Source: Faecalibacterium langellae
Lineage (GTDB): Bacteria > Bacillota > Clostridia > Oscillospirales > Ruminococcaceae
Reading direction: 5' to 3'
Assembly (NCBI RefSeq): GCF_002549775.1
Contig: NZ_NMTR01000002.1
Location: 1-64,000 of the forward strand
DNA: 64,000 bases
Below are positions 39,844 to 49,122 of this stretch, in pieces (within the stretch, counting starts at the first letter, position 1; every line of letters starts with the position of its first letter). The position numbers and the translations under genes are program-made. The notes below the pieces were generated by a model. The model was not told the DNA's origin. It ran no database searches and saw only the letters and a list, made by a program, of their open reading frames with translations.

Positions 39844-42173
39844 AAAGCTATTTAAGCCTTGTGCCGATCTCTGCAAAGGTGCGGAAACGGCAGAATCGGA
39901 TGACCATTCTGTGTGTCATTATTTCGATATTTCTGGTGACAGCAATTTTTAGCGTGGCGGATATGATGATTCGAACCCAAAGCGACCGAATGACCGGCAA
40001 AAACGGAAGTTGGCACATAGAGTTGGACGGCATTTCTCAAGAAACAGCCCTGAAAATTGCGGAGCGGGATGATGTGGTTTCGATTGGTGCAGTTACGATA
40101 TTTAACCCGGACGGAGAACTGCCCTACCGCATGGACGGAAAAAGGGTTGTACTTTATGGTATTGATGAATCCTATCTGACAATGAATTCAACTGGTGCCG
40201 CCGAAGGACGCTTTCCGCAGGGAATGGGCGAAATCATGCTCAGCAGCAATGCAGCGCGTGTCCTTCAAGTTGCAGTTGGGGACACTGTTACACTACGTAC
40301 GCCGTCCGGAGACTGGGATTTTACAGTGTCCGGTTTGGGCGGTGTGGAGGAAAGCTACTATTCCGGGCAATATTCTTTGATGGATGCCTACCTGCCGCGC
40401 ACAGCATTTGCAGCGCTGATGGAGCAGAACAACGTCCATAATCTTCAAACGTCATATTATGTCCAGTTTACCAGCGCGTCTAAGGCAGCTAAAGCAATCC
40501 CGGAACTGACGGCACAGCATAACCTGCCGGAAAATGCTGTCTCAGAAAACACCGGTGTGATGGCTATCGCCGGACAAAGCGATAGCAGCGCCGCAAAAAA
40601 TGTTTACAGCCTTGCCGCAGTTCTGTTTGTGCTGGTTCTTCTGGCAGGTGTACTGATGATCTCCGGCAGCATGAACAGCAATCTGGCACAACGAATCCAG
40701 TTCTTCGGAATGATGCGCTGTATCGGCATGAGCAAATCTCAAATTATCCGATTTGTCCGTTTAGAAGCGCTTAACTGGTGCAAAACGGCTGTGCCCGTAG
40801 GCGTTCTGCTTGGCACACTTGCCAGCTGGAGCATTTGCGCGGCGCTGCATTATGGCATCGGTGGCGAGTTTTCCACAACACCGGTTTTTCAAATCAGTCC
40901 TGTAGGTTTAGTCAGTGGCATCGTGGTCGGTATCGTGACCGTCCTGCTGGCGGCAGAGTCACCGGCGCGACGGGCGGCACGGGTCTCACCTGTGGCGGCG
41001 GTCTCCGGCACGGGAGAGAATCTTTCCGCTTCGCGTCATGCTTCAAACTATAGCTTTGGAAAAATCGAGTTGTCGTTGGGAGCCCATCACGCCATTGCCG
41101 GTAAAAAGAACCTGTTTTTAATGACATCTTCTTTTGCACTCAGTATTGTTTTGGTGCTCTGCTTTTCTGTACTGCTTAAATTTGCCGGCTTGCTTTTGCC
41201 CGGTCAAGCTCCGTGGCAGCCGGATATTCTCTTGAACGGGTACGGAAACGAACAGGTATTGTCCCGCAGTATGGCAGAACAGCTGCGTGCGATTCCGGGT
41301 GTTGGGTATGTCTGGGGCGCAACCGGTCTTACCAACACTCCTGCCAGCAGTCCGCAGAAAGAGGTAGAGCATGTGGTGCTGGGTTCCTACGATGATTTTA
41401 TGATGGAAAAAAGCAGGGATCTCGTTGTAGCAGGCAGGATGGCCGATCAGGCAGCCAGCAGCAACGAAGTCATGACGATCTATAATAAAAACAACCCGTT
41501 GAAGGTTGGAGATACCGTTTATATAAGCGGAAGATACCTTACCATTGTGGGGGCTTTTTCGGAGGGAATGTTCCCGGATGATGTTACAGTCATCTGCCCA
41601 CAGGCGCTATTTGACCGTCTGGTCGGAGCGCAGAACTATAATATGATCGGCGTTTTGCTGAACGATTCAGCAACAGAGCAGACTGTAATGCAAATTGCCC
41701 ACCTTGCAACAGACGAGATCATTGTATCGGATGTGCGAGAGCGTAATTCGCAGGAAGCTGCTACCTATCTGGCTTCCAGAATTGTCGTATATGGTTTTCT
41801 GGCGATTATTGGACTGATTTCTCTTTTTAACATTGTCAACAGCATTTCGATGAGCGTTTCTGCCCGTACAAAGCAGTATGGCGTCATGCGTGCAATTGGA
41901 ATGGATGGCAGTCAGCTTACTCGGATGGTTGCTGCGGAAGCCTTTACCTATGCTGTTTCCGGGCTGATTGTCGGCTGTATTGCCGGTCTGCTGCTGAGCC
42001 GTATGCTGTACGCTCGACTCATTACACGCTATTTTGGCATGACATGGCATCTGCCAGGAATGACGCTCTGCCTTATCATTCTATTCGTATTTGCTGCCGC
42101 AGCTCTTGCGGTTCATGCCCCAGCGAAGCGGATTCGAAACATGGCAATTACTGAAACAATCAATGAATTATAA
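39840..42173 (+). CDS. FtsX-type ABC transporter permease
   Basis: A 777-aa permease with two FtsX domains: transmembrane helix 1 near residues 23-45, a large extracellular domain, three helices about 255-365, a second N-terminal helix ([22 protein letters not shown]), a second extracellular domain, then three C-terminal helices. This duplicated layout is found in MacB/BceB-like exporters for peptides and lipids. GGGAGG precedes the ATG at 39840. With the kinase pair it probably gives resistance to an antimicrobial peptide; the substrate is unknown. Confidence 0.85.
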   Translation: MKSYLSLVPISAKVRKRQNRMTILCVIISIFLVTAIFSVADMMIRTQSDRMTGKNGSWHIELDGISQETALKIAERDDVVSIGAVTIFNPDGELPYRMDGKRVVLYGIDESYLTMNSTGAAEGRFPQGMGEIMLSSNAARVLQVAVGDTVTLRTPSGDWDFTVSGLGGVEESYYSGQYSLMDAYLPRTAFAALMEQNNVHNLQTSYYVQFTSASKAAKAIPELTAQHNLPENAVSENTGVMAIAGQSDSSAAKNVYSLAAVLFVLVLLAGVLMISGSMNSNLAQRIQFFGMMRCIGMSKSQIIRFVRLEALNWCKTAVPVGVLLGTLASWSICAALHYGIGGEFSTTPVFQISPVGLVSGIVVGIVTVLLAAESPARRAARVSPVAAVSGTGENLSASRHASNYSFGKIELSLGAHHAIAGKKNLFLMTSSFALSIVLVLCFSVLLKFAGLLLPGQAPWQPDILLNGYGNEQVLSRSMAEQLRAIPGVGYVWGATGLTNTPASSPQKEVEHVVLGSYDDFMMEKSRDLVVAGRMADQAASSNEVMTIYNKNNPLKVGDTVYISGRYLTIVGAFSEGMFPDDVTVICPQALFDRLVGAQNYNMIGVLLNDSATEQTVMQIAHLATDEIIVSDVRERNSQEAATYLASRIVVYGFLAIIGLISLFNIVNSISMSVSARTKQYGVMRAIGMDGSQLTRMVAAEAFTYAVSGLIVGCIAGLLLSRMLYARLITRYFGMTWHLPGMTLCLIILFVFAAAALAVHAPAKRIRNMAITETINEL

Positions 42174-42230
42174 TTGCAATCCACTTTGGAAAATTTAATG
42201 TAACATCTGCCGGACGACGGCAAAGAAAAA

Positions 42231-42263
42231 ATCCCCATCCCTCATTGATTGAGAGATGGGGAT
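42231..42263. terminator. bidirectional terminator between permease and recombinase
   Basis: ATCCCCATCCCTC ... GAGAGATGGGGAT with A-rich DNA before it, placed between the convergent permease and recombinase genes. Confidence 0.8.
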
Positions 42264-42269
42264 CACTGA

Positions 42270-43922
42270 TTATTCTGTAATCTCCGGGATTTCTCCGACA
42301 AAGTTATAAATGATCCTGACTTCCTGCACTTTCTGTCCGTCAATCTTCTTGACTTCACCCACCAGAATCTTGCTGATGAGCCGGTTCAGCACCGCCTCGT
42401 CCAGTTCTTCAATGGCGGCGTAGCGCCGGATTTCCCGGATAAAGGTGCGGACTTCGCTTTCCTGTTCGTCAGAGTGTCGCATCATCAACATCAGGTCTTG
42501 CAGGCGCTTCTGGTTGGCTTCCTGCTCCTGTTCCAGCGCCGCCGTCAGCTTCATAAAACGCTGCTCGGTCAGTATCCCTTTAGCCTTATCGGTGTAAAGG
42601 CTCAGGAACATCCCGTCAATCTCCTGATTTCTGGCTTCCAGCCGCTGGCGTTCTTTCTGCGTCTGGGAAGCGTCTATCAGATACCGGCGCTCCATCCGGC
42701 TGCTCAGTCGCTGATAAAATGCGTCGGCATCTTTGAGAGCCTGTGCCGCCAGTTCCTGAATGTCCTTCAGAACAAGGTCATACAAATCCCTTGCCTCGAT
42801 CTTATGGCTGGTGCAGGCGTTCTTGCCCAGCCGGTTGTAGGTCTGGCAGATATAATACGCCTTGTCAATCGGCTCCCGCATCTCGCCGGTAAAACGGTTT
42901 TTTCCGGTTCTGCCCACCTTTTCATACCGCACCTGCATGGACTTTCCGCAGGTAGCACAGTAAATGATACCGTGGAACAGGTTATAGAAGGGACAGGAGT
43001 TGCCTTTCATAATGGTAGGTCTGCGGTCAATGATTGACTGCACCTGCTCCCATTCTTCCGGGGAAACGATTGCTTCATGGCAATCCTCAATGATTTCCCA
43101 GTCCTCACGGGGGATAATGTCATAGGTGTTGGAACGAATCCCTTTCTGATGTGTCCGGCAGACCAGATGTGCGCCCTTATAGAATGGGTTTCGCAGGATA
43201 TGACTGATCCTTGCACCGCCCCACGCATAATAGTTGACGTCACATTCCGTATTGCTCTTTACCCTCGTGATAGGAACCTTGTCATCCATGAGCTGCTTTG
43301 CGATCCGCATACAGCCCCAGCCGTCCAGCGCCATGTCATAGATTTTTCGGATCACCGGCGCCGTCTCCGGGTCAAGGATCAAATGCCCCCGGTCATCCGG
43401 GTCACGCATCAATCCGAGAGGCGGCTGCCCACCACAAAACTTTCCCTGCCGGGAACGGGTCATACGCCCCGCCAGCACCTTTTTGGAAATATCCCGGCTG
43501 TACATATCATTCAGGATATTCTTAAAGGGCGTGATGTCCATTTCCTGGCGGGTCAGGCTGTCAACTCCGTCTGTAATGGCGATATATCGTACATTGTGTT
43601 TGGGGAAAAAGATTTCGATATAGCTGCCGGCCTCGATATAATTTCTGCCCAGTCTGGACAGGTCTTTTGTGATGACACAGCCAATCTTTCCCGCCTCAAT
43701 ATCAGCAATCATACGCTGAAAGGAAGGGCGGTTGAAGTTGCGGCCTGTATAACCGTCATCCACATAATACTCATACTGGAACATCCCGTTTTTTTCGGCA
43801 AAGTCCCGGAGCATAAGTTTCTGGTTGCTAATGCTCATGCTCTCATTATCGCTGCCATCGTCCAGAGAGATACGGCAGTAAAGCGCTGTGATTTTTTGAT
43901 TGACTTGTTTTTTCCTGCTCAT
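42270..43922 (-). CDS. large serine recombinase of element E2
   Basis: A 550-aa recombinase, catalytic Ser19 (ALYCRISLDDG), DLSRLGRNYIEAGSYIE block, zinc ribbon (CATCGKSMQVRY...CQTYNRLGKNAC), coiled coil and C-terminal ILVGEVKKIDGQKVQEVRIIYNFVG. AAGGAG before the ATG. Related to recombinase A in overall layout. It should target the QKLG-KEL codons of virD4, but it is 5 kb from the nearest end. Confidence 0.93.
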   Translation of the reverse strand: MSRKKQVNQKITALYCRISLDDGSDNESMSISNQKLMLRDFAEKNGMFQYEYYVDDGYTGRNFNRPSFQRMIADIEAGKIGCVITKDLSRLGRNYIEAGSYIEIFFPKHNVRYIAITDGVDSLTRQEMDITPFKNILNDMYSRDISKKVLAGRMTRSRQGKFCGGQPPLGLMRDPDDRGHLILDPETAPVIRKIYDMALDGWGCMRIAKQLMDDKVPITRVKSNTECDVNYYAWGGARISHILRNPFYKGAHLVCRTHQKGIRSNTYDIIPREDWEIIEDCHEAIVSPEEWEQVQSIIDRRPTIMKGNSCPFYNLFHGIIYCATCGKSMQVRYEKVGRTGKNRFTGEMREPIDKAYYICQTYNRLGKNACTSHKIEARDLYDLVLKDIQELAAQALKDADAFYQRLSSRMERRYLIDASQTQKERQRLEARNQEIDGMFLSLYTDKAKGILTEQRFMKLTAALEQEQEANQKRLQDLMLMMRHSDEQESEVRTFIREIRRYAAIEELDEAVLNRLISKILVGEVKKIDGQKVQEVRIIYNFVGEIPEITE

Positions 43923-43993
43923 AGTGTTCTCCTTCTATGGACAGGGACACGATACCATTATAATACCATGTCCCCGTTCCTGATTCAACCGCT

Positions 43994-44161
43994 TTACGCC
44001 GCTTTTTGTGCCATTTCCCGATGTTCTAACCATTCCTCGAAGTGTTCGCAGGTCTGGCGCTCGATCAGCTGTTCAAAGGCTTCCCGCATGGTTTTGTCCC
44101 CGGAAAACTCCCGAACCACCACGAACCGGACTTTTTTATTCTGCTTCTTGTTTTTCTCCAT
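43994..44161 (-). CDS. small protein upstream of recombinase E2 (candidate directionality factor)
   Basis: A 55-aa protein: MEKNKKQNKKVRFVVVREFS then GDKTMREAFEQLIERQTCEH and FEEWLEHREMAQKAA. GGAGG six bases before the ATG. Resembles the 65-aa protein of element A at 12507-12704 in charge pattern and the V..V..[EF]F.G....[AD]..F..LI core. Function unknown. Confidence 0.65.
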   Translation of the reverse strand: MEKNKKQNKKVRFVVVREFSGDKTMREAFEQLIERQTCEHFEEWLEHREMAQKAA

Positions 44162-44199
44162 AGGCTACCTCCATAGTGTGACAGTCCAGATAACCGTGT

Positions 44200-44406
44200 G
44201 CCGGCAACGAAGTCCGGCAACCAGCCTATAAAAACCTGTAAATGAATATCTGACTGTCAATCTTTGCTTGATAAGTTTTCTTGTAAAATCTCGTTGCTTT
44301 CGTTGCCGGACAGAAAATACTTGTGAAAAATCCTTTATTTATGGGCTTTTTCTATATCAAAACCATAGATTTGCCAGCAACGAACCCGGCAACCAACTGG
44401 CAACAG
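44200..44406. repeat. GGCAAC repeat cluster (candidate iterons/origin) in E2
   Basis: Contains GGCAACGAAGTCCGGCAAC (44203-44221), the same 19 bp as in element A, then an AT-rich centre, inverted CGTTGCCGG (44301-44309) and three direct copies near 44376-44404 (AGCAACGAACCCGGCAACCA and TGGCAAC). Same position between the virE-like gene and the small gene as in A. Confidence 0.5.
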
Positions 44407-44416
44407 ACCATCATTC

Positions 44417-45823
44417 TCAGGCAATCCACTCCTTCGGAAGTTCCAGCTGGCGGCATTCTTCCTCGCTCAGTTCCACAAATCCGCCTTCGTTGTCGGACAG
44501 TTCGTTGTCGAAATTGTCACATTCCCAACCCTTTTGCCTGCCGTACCCGGCGAACATCCTCGGATTGGAGAACGGCTTCCAGCCTGTCACCACCGTATTC
44601 ATGATCTCGTTGATATTGTGAAGCTGCCACCGCTTCGGCTCGTCATAAGTGTGGCCCAGCGCCTCCTTGAAAAGCTGTTTGGAGCAGACCATGCTGCCGG
44701 TGTAGTGTTCCAGAAAGCCCTGTATCTGCCCGGCCTCAGTGTCCTCCGGCATGAAATCCTTCTGCACCTCCACCAGCTGACGCTGGATGCTCTTGCTGAA
44801 TTTCATGGAATACTGTCCGCTGCGGTAAATGGTCATGGCTTCTGCCCACACCTGCAAAAGATAGGCTCTGGAAGCATCCTCGTCCTCCAAAATATGAACC
44901 TCCGCATTCTCCGAGTAAATCATGATTGGGAGAAAGCGCCGGTTCCCGGCCCGATCCAGCGGCAGGAAGTCCAATGTGTTGGAAGAACCGCCGAACACAC
45001 ACTGCCGCAGCCGGTCTTTGGGCTGGGATTCATAAGGCGTTCGGTAGGTTTCCTTCTGTCGGCTGATAAAGGAGCGAATTTCTTCAATGCTCTTTGCGCT
45101 GCTGGTGGCAAGCATTTCCGACATCTCGATGATCCAGTGGCCTTGCAGCTTCTGGAACACCCGGTCATCGTCCAGCTTTTTCAGGTCATCGGAAAACCAC
45201 TCGTCCCGGATTGCCAGCAGGCGGAAGAAAGTGGACTTCCCGGCACCTTGGCCGCCTACCAGACAGAGCATTTCCTCATATTTGGAACCGGGACGGCATA
45301 CCCGGCGGATAGCGCCCAGCAGGAAGTGTTTCAGCATTTCTTCCACATAGTCGCTTTCATCAGCGCCAAGAAAGTGGTGCAGGCAGGAACGGATGCGGGG
45401 TGTCCCGTCCCAGACAAGGCTGTTCAGCACATCCTGAATCGGGTGATAGCAATTTTCGTTTGCTACAATGGAAAGTGCAGCTGTGATCTTTTTCTCACTG
45501 GTCAGCTCGTAGTTCTGCTCAAAATAGAGGAGAAGATATTTCACATCGGTATCTGTTAAGGCGCTGGTGTTCCTGCGCCAGCCCAAATCCCGTACAATGT
45601 CCACCCGGTCGGTCAGGAGATTTAACCGGATAGCATCCCGCAGGAGCGGATCACAGCAGAACACGATCCGGCAGTTGTCGATGGTATTGGCGGTTTTTCC
45701 CTTATCGGTGACAGAAAGGCTCTCCCGCACATCTTGGGCGCTCTGTTCCGGCGCTATGGCCTCGGCTGCGCTCATCACAGCCTGCCGGGTGGCTGGCGGT
45801 AAATTCTGATATTCGCTGCTCAA
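44417..45823 (-). CDS. VirE/VapE-family P-loop helicase-like replication protein of E2
   Basis: A 468-aa homologue of 12957-14351 with Walker A GGQGAGKS, WIIEMSEM and FGGSSNTLDFLPLDRAGNRRF. Starts at TTG after GAGGTG, inside the primase gene. Expected to unwind DNA with the CHC2 protein during replication of E2. Confidence 0.85.
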   Translation of the reverse strand: MSSEYQNLPPATRQAVMSAAEAIAPEQSAQDVRESLSVTDKGKTANTIDNCRIVFCCDPLLRDAIRLNLLTDRVDIVRDLGWRRNTSALTDTDVKYLLLYFEQNYELTSEKKITAALSIVANENCYHPIQDVLNSLVWDGTPRIRSCLHHFLGADESDYVEEMLKHFLLGAIRRVCRPGSKYEEMLCLVGGQGAGKSTFFRLLAIRDEWFSDDLKKLDDDRVFQKLQGHWIIEMSEMLATSSAKSIEEIRSFISRQKETYRTPYESQPKDRLRQCVFGGSSNTLDFLPLDRAGNRRFLPIMIYSENAEVHILEDEDASRAYLLQVWAEAMTIYRSGQYSMKFSKSIQRQLVEVQKDFMPEDTEAGQIQGFLEHYTGSMVCSKQLFKEALGHTYDEPKRWQLHNINEIMNTVVTGWKPFSNPRMFAGYGRQKGWECDNFDNELSDNEGGFVELSEEECRQLELPKEWIA

Positions 45824-46388
45824 TTTTCTTCACCTCTTTTCCATACTCAGCAACCACGGAAGCACGTTCTTCTATGCTGTCAGACAGGAGAATATCCAGC
45901 AGATATTCGATATATGGCTGCCTGTGCAGAGCCTCCACAAACAGGGGATGCCAGTCATCCTCCGGCTGTTTGGGAGCATATTCTTCTTTCCAGCGTTCCA
46001 GCAGACACAGGTAATCGCACAGCACCCGAAAACATTTCTGCTCTGCCTGCCGGTATCGCACTTCCTCGCTGATTTTTCTTTTGATGATTGTCTTTCGTGG
46101 CGGACCATGACCTTTGCTGTCAAGACTGACAGAGAAATCCTCTGCCAGCTTCAAGGCAGCTTCCTTACTGCCCAGTCCAAAGAGGCGGGAAGTGAAATCA
46201 ATCACATCTCCGTCCCCCTGACAGGCAAAGCAATGGAACCGCCTGTCCACCTTCATGCTGGGATGTCTGTCATCGTGAAAAGGACAACAGGCCATCCCGT
46301 TCCGTCCTACTGGAATCCCATAAAATTCCGCAGCCTGTCTTGTCGTGACAGACTGCTTTACTGTTTCAAATACATTCGATTTCCCCAC
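45702..46388 (-). CDS. CHC2 zinc-finger primase-like protein of E2, uncertain start
   Basis: About 225-228 aa. Zinc finger CCPFHDDRHPSMKVD...FHCFACQGDGDVIDF as in 14263-14907. The element A homologue starts at TTG-AAT-GTA-TTT; the matching codons here are TCG-AAT-GTA-TTT, eight bases after GGAGG, so the normal start codon is mutated. The in-frame GTG at 46388 is given as start but it overlaps the Shine-Dalgarno site. Translation may be poor. Confidence 0.75.
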   Translation of the reverse strand: MGKSNVFETVKQSVTTRQAAEFYGIPVGRNGMACCPFHDDRHPSMKVDRRFHCFACQGDGDVIDFTSRLFGLGSKEAALKLAEDFSVSLDSKGHGPPRKTIIKRKISEEVRYRQAEQKCFRVLCDYLCLLERWKEEYAPKQPEDDWHPLFVEALHRQPYIEYLLDILLSDSIEERASVVAEYGKEVKKIEQRISEFTASHPAGCDERSRGHSAGTERPRCAGEPFCHR

Positions 46389-46436
46389 CTCCAAACAAAA
46401 CAAAAGGCACCCGGTTTCCTCAGAAAATCAGATGCC

Positions 46437-47681
46437 TTACAACTCCATATCCTGTTTTTTTGTCGGGGCGATCCGCCCCTCACGTTCCCATCGCTCCCGG
46501 TTCTTCCGGTCAGCGTCCAATTTGCCTTTCGCCAGCTTCTCTTTGATGGATTCTCTGGCTTTTTTCTTAATCTGCTCTTTGCCAGCCTGCTTGACCTCCG
46601 GCTTCAGCAGCACAGCCTGCACCTTTTTGAGAATCTTTTCTGCGGACTGCTGTAATTTTTCCCGTGCCCTTCCCAGTAGGGTATTTGCAATCTTCACCAC
46701 TTCCGGCGAATTTTTTGCATTGGGGGATACCACGCTCTTTCGGTATTTCTCGATCACTTCCAAATCCTCAAGCTGGGTCTGTTCCCGTACCTTGTCTGTC
46801 ACGACCTCCACTGCCTTGTCATAGGCCACATCGGAAACATCCTCCAACAGCGTCTCCACATCCTCGATTTTGAGCGTCAGTTCTTCCAGCTTTTGCTCCT
46901 GCGCCGCCATCTGTTCTTTCTGCTTCATCAGGATATAATCCTGCTTTTCCAGATAGTCACGCCCACCATAGGACGGCTCCTGTTCCAGATGAAGTCCATG
47001 CCGTTTGGCAATGTCAAACAGGATTGTCCGGCAGACTGCATCGAAAGTCTGTTTCCGGTTATTGTGCTTTCCTTTGGGCTGCTCCGGTTTTGGGAGAGGG
47101 ATACCCAGTTCCTCCAGCGCCTTTTCCTGCTGGGGACACAATTCTCCATACCGATTTTCACAGTCGAACACATGGCGCTCGTGAATATGCGGTGTTCCCT
47201 CATCCAGATGGAGCGCCCAGTCTAAAATGTGGATATGAGAACCGAAACGGCGCTCAAATTCTTCATAAAATTCACTGACGATGAGCGCCAGCGTTTCCGG
47301 TGAGACGGATTCCTCTATCGTGCCGATCTGGTAGATGCTTTCTTCCGGACAGGTCTTGTTATTTTTCAAGAGGTCATCCACAGTACGGTTGCGCTCAATA
47401 TGCCGGGTTTTCTCATTCCGGGCGTTCTGGGCATTTACATGGTCGGCATAATGCTCGTAGTAATACATCCGCTCAATTTCCTCAAAGCTGAAATCCGGCT
47501 GCTCCGGGTTATCCCGAAAGTCGTGGGTGGTAAATCCCCGGTAGCAGTCCCAGTACACATTTTGTCTGGCACGCTCAGCGTCAATGTGTTCGCTGTTTTC
47601 TACATCGAACCGGCGGTCATTGTGACGGGGATTGTAAGTGCCATGCTTCCCGGAGCGCCCATTGTGCCTTGTTAATTTCAA
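46437..47681 (-). CDS. MobV/Pre-like relaxase of E2
   Basis: A 414-aa protein starting at TTG (KLTRHNGRSGKHGTYNPRHN), eight bases after AAGGAGG. The motif ALHLDEGTPHIHERHVFD (about 157-174) is the HxDE.TPHxH metal site of plasmid Mob/Pre relaxases, and HIDAERARQNVYWD corresponds to the family's N-terminal block. The C-terminal half is coiled coil. The replication core otherwise resembles A, whose relaxase is MobQ, so the mobilization module has been exchanged. Confidence 0.8.
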   Translation of the reverse strand: MKLTRHNGRSGKHGTYNPRHNDRRFDVENSEHIDAERARQNVYWDCYRGFTTHDFRDNPEQPDFSFEEIERMYYYEHYADHVNAQNARNEKTRHIERNRTVDDLLKNNKTCPEESIYQIGTIEESVSPETLALIVSEFYEEFERRFGSHIHILDWALHLDEGTPHIHERHVFDCENRYGELCPQQEKALEELGIPLPKPEQPKGKHNNRKQTFDAVCRTILFDIAKRHGLHLEQEPSYGGRDYLEKQDYILMKQKEQMAAQEQKLEELTLKIEDVETLLEDVSDVAYDKAVEVVTDKVREQTQLEDLEVIEKYRKSVVSPNAKNSPEVVKIANTLLGRAREKLQQSAEKILKKVQAVLLKPEVKQAGKEQIKKKARESIKEKLAKGKLDADRKNRERWEREGRIAPTKKQDMEL

Positions 47682-47778
47682 ACATTTTTCCTCCTTCCTG
47701 CAAAGCTGTTCCGGGCTGGGGAGGGCGGCGAAGCCGCCAAACCTGCGGAATTTTGCGTCAGGTAATACCCAGTACAAG

Positions 47779-47965
47779 TTGACGCAGGCATCAACTTTCC
47801 CTGGGCAAGGCGTTTCACCCTTGACCCGATGGGACTACCGCCCTCAACCCGCCAAGGCACTTCGTCCTTGACCCGATAATGGCTGCCGCCCTTAACCTGC
47901 CAATGGGCGTTGCCCCTTGACCCCAGCAGTGCGCTGCCGCCCCTGCACCCAGCCACAAAGGGATT
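47779..47965. repeat. degenerate 47-49 bp tandem repeats in E2
   Basis: TTGACCCGAT occurs at 47821 and 47868 and TTGACCCC at 47917, each followed by a CCGCCC..AACC.GCCA block; a further ACAAGTTGAC lies at 47774-47783. Element A has one ACAAGTTGACCCGATGGG near 16703-16720. Located upstream of the relaxase start. Confidence 0.6.
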
Positions 47966-48105
47966 GCATCCCTCTGTACTCCTGCACCGGAAAAACCGGC
48001 ATCCACCGCTGATACGGTGTCCGCCAGCTTTTCCGGCTCCGTATCCATACATCTGCACCAATCGCAGGAAGTGGATACGGAATACGCCTGCGGGGATTAC
48101 CGTTC

Positions 48106-48148
48106 AAAATACTGGGTGCAGACCCGGTATTTTTTGGTAAATCGCCCT
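48106..48148. other. stem-loop upstream of E2 relaxase (terminator or oriT)
   Basis: AAAATACTGGGT-GCAG-ACCCGGTATTTT (48106-48133), 12-bp stem with one mismatch, followed by TTGGTAAATCGCCCTCA. It could be a bidirectional terminator, given the A/T tracts, or the hairpin of an oriT, given the GGTAAAT.CGCCCT sequence that resembles MobQ nic sites. The relaxase here is MobV-like, which argues against the MobQ reading. Confidence 0.5.
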
Positions 48149-48152
48149 CATT

Positions 48153-48458
48153 TCAAGCAATTTTTTCTTCTGTCTGTATGACTTGAAAGCCATGTTCCTT
48201 TGCGTACTCCCTTGCAGCCGCCAGCCGTTCTTCACTGTACGGCGGCACCAGCCGGATAGAAAGGCGGGATTTGTCCAGCACATAGGTCGCGCTGCCTTCC
48301 GGTGTGCTGCGCTCCAACCTACACAATAGCGGATACTTCCTACTGAAATCTTCCAGCCTGCGTTTTAAGCTGGCGTTGAAGGTGTAAATACTGGCAATGT
48401 TCTCGCCCTCGTTCCAGTTGATGATGGTTTCTTTTTCATATTTAGACAGCTTCCTCAT
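48153..48458 (-). CDS. conserved hypothetical element protein
   Basis: A 101-aa protein, MRKLSKYEKETIINWNEGEN then IASIYTFNASLKRRLEDF..., a mixed helical domain that is common in clostridial mobilizable elements. GGAGG before the ATG; the start overlaps the preceding gene by 17 bp. Function unknown. Confidence 0.7.
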   Translation of the reverse strand: MRKLSKYEKETIINWNEGENIASIYTFNASLKRRLEDFSRKYPLLCRLERSTPEGSATYVLDKSRLSIRLVPPYSEERLAAAREYAKEHGFQVIQTEEKIA

Positions 48459-48735
48459 ACAGTTCCTCCTCATAATCGGTGTTTGCTTTCAGCACACGCA
48501 GGCGGTGCTTGATCCGGTAATACTCATCCATCTCCATGCGTAGGCAGTGATAGAAGCTGTCGTACCAGCTTTCGTCTGTCTCTGCCTCAATTTTCCTGGT
48601 CAGATGAAGCATCTGCCCTTTAGCCTCCGGGTCAACGGTCAGCGCTGTCAGCCATTTCAGCCTTGTCACTGTGTTGTGATGGCTGGGGCAGGCGTAAGCG
48701 TAAAGAATTTTCTTTTCCTTCATATTCAGTTTCAT
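48442..48735 (-). CDS. conserved hypothetical element protein
   Basis: A 97-aa helical protein (MKLNMKEKKILYAYACPSHHNTVTRLKWLTAL...). GGAGG nine bases before the ATG. First gene of the minus-strand operon of E2, at the place where A has its four-Cys protein, but not similar to it. Unknown function. Confidence 0.65.
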   Translation of the reverse strand: MKLNMKEKKILYAYACPSHHNTVTRLKWLTALTVDPEAKGQMLHLTRKIEAETDESWYDSFYHCLRMEMDEYYRIKHRLRVLKANTDYEEELYEEAV

Positions 48736-49122
48736 AATGATCTACCTCCATTCATTTGCTGCGGTGCGGTATGCCCCGCATGGTTTACTTTTCTATCTGC
48801 CGGTCTGTCTGCAAGCCGCTCCTGCCCGGATTTTCTCCCGGCGTATTGTCCTCTTTGGTGCGCTCCCGTCGTCACAAAATCCATGATTTTGCGGGAACCC
48901 TTTTATCGCGTCACTTCCCCGGAGGTCATACCCCTTGCAGCCGGTCATTCGATTTTCAAGGTTCTGTGTCTCCTGACAAGAACCAGTTTACCGAAAAAAG
49001 GGGGCTGCTCCCGTATGTCCAAGACGTTGGAATAGCGCACAAAAACCGCATATTTCCACGCTCTCGGAAACGTGCTATAATGAAAAAAATATTGAAAAAT
49101 GTTGACGAGAGGGGGTGCTTTG
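48736..49122. promoter_or_regulatory. divergent regulatory region of E2
   Basis: About 390 bp without a gene. Near its right side lie the inverted repeat TTTCCACGCTCTCGGAAA (49053-49070) and TATAAT (49076-49081) before the XRE gene, the same arrangement as in element A (18954-18985). GGTCATTCGATT (48942-48953) is also shared with A (18848-18859). Confidence 0.6.

Noticed and set aside
47779-47965. CRISPR array
   Set aside because: Units are degenerate, without constant repeats and unique spacers, and no cas genes are in the window.
47678-48061. 127-residue minus-strand frame over the E2 tandem repeats
   Set aside because: Repetitive, compositionally odd, no ribosome site; kept only as a repeat, though translation is not excluded.
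48134-48150. firm MobQ nic site in E2
   Set aside because: TGGTAAATCGCCCT resembles MobQ nic DNA, but the E2 relaxase has the MobV motif, so only a stem-loop is called.
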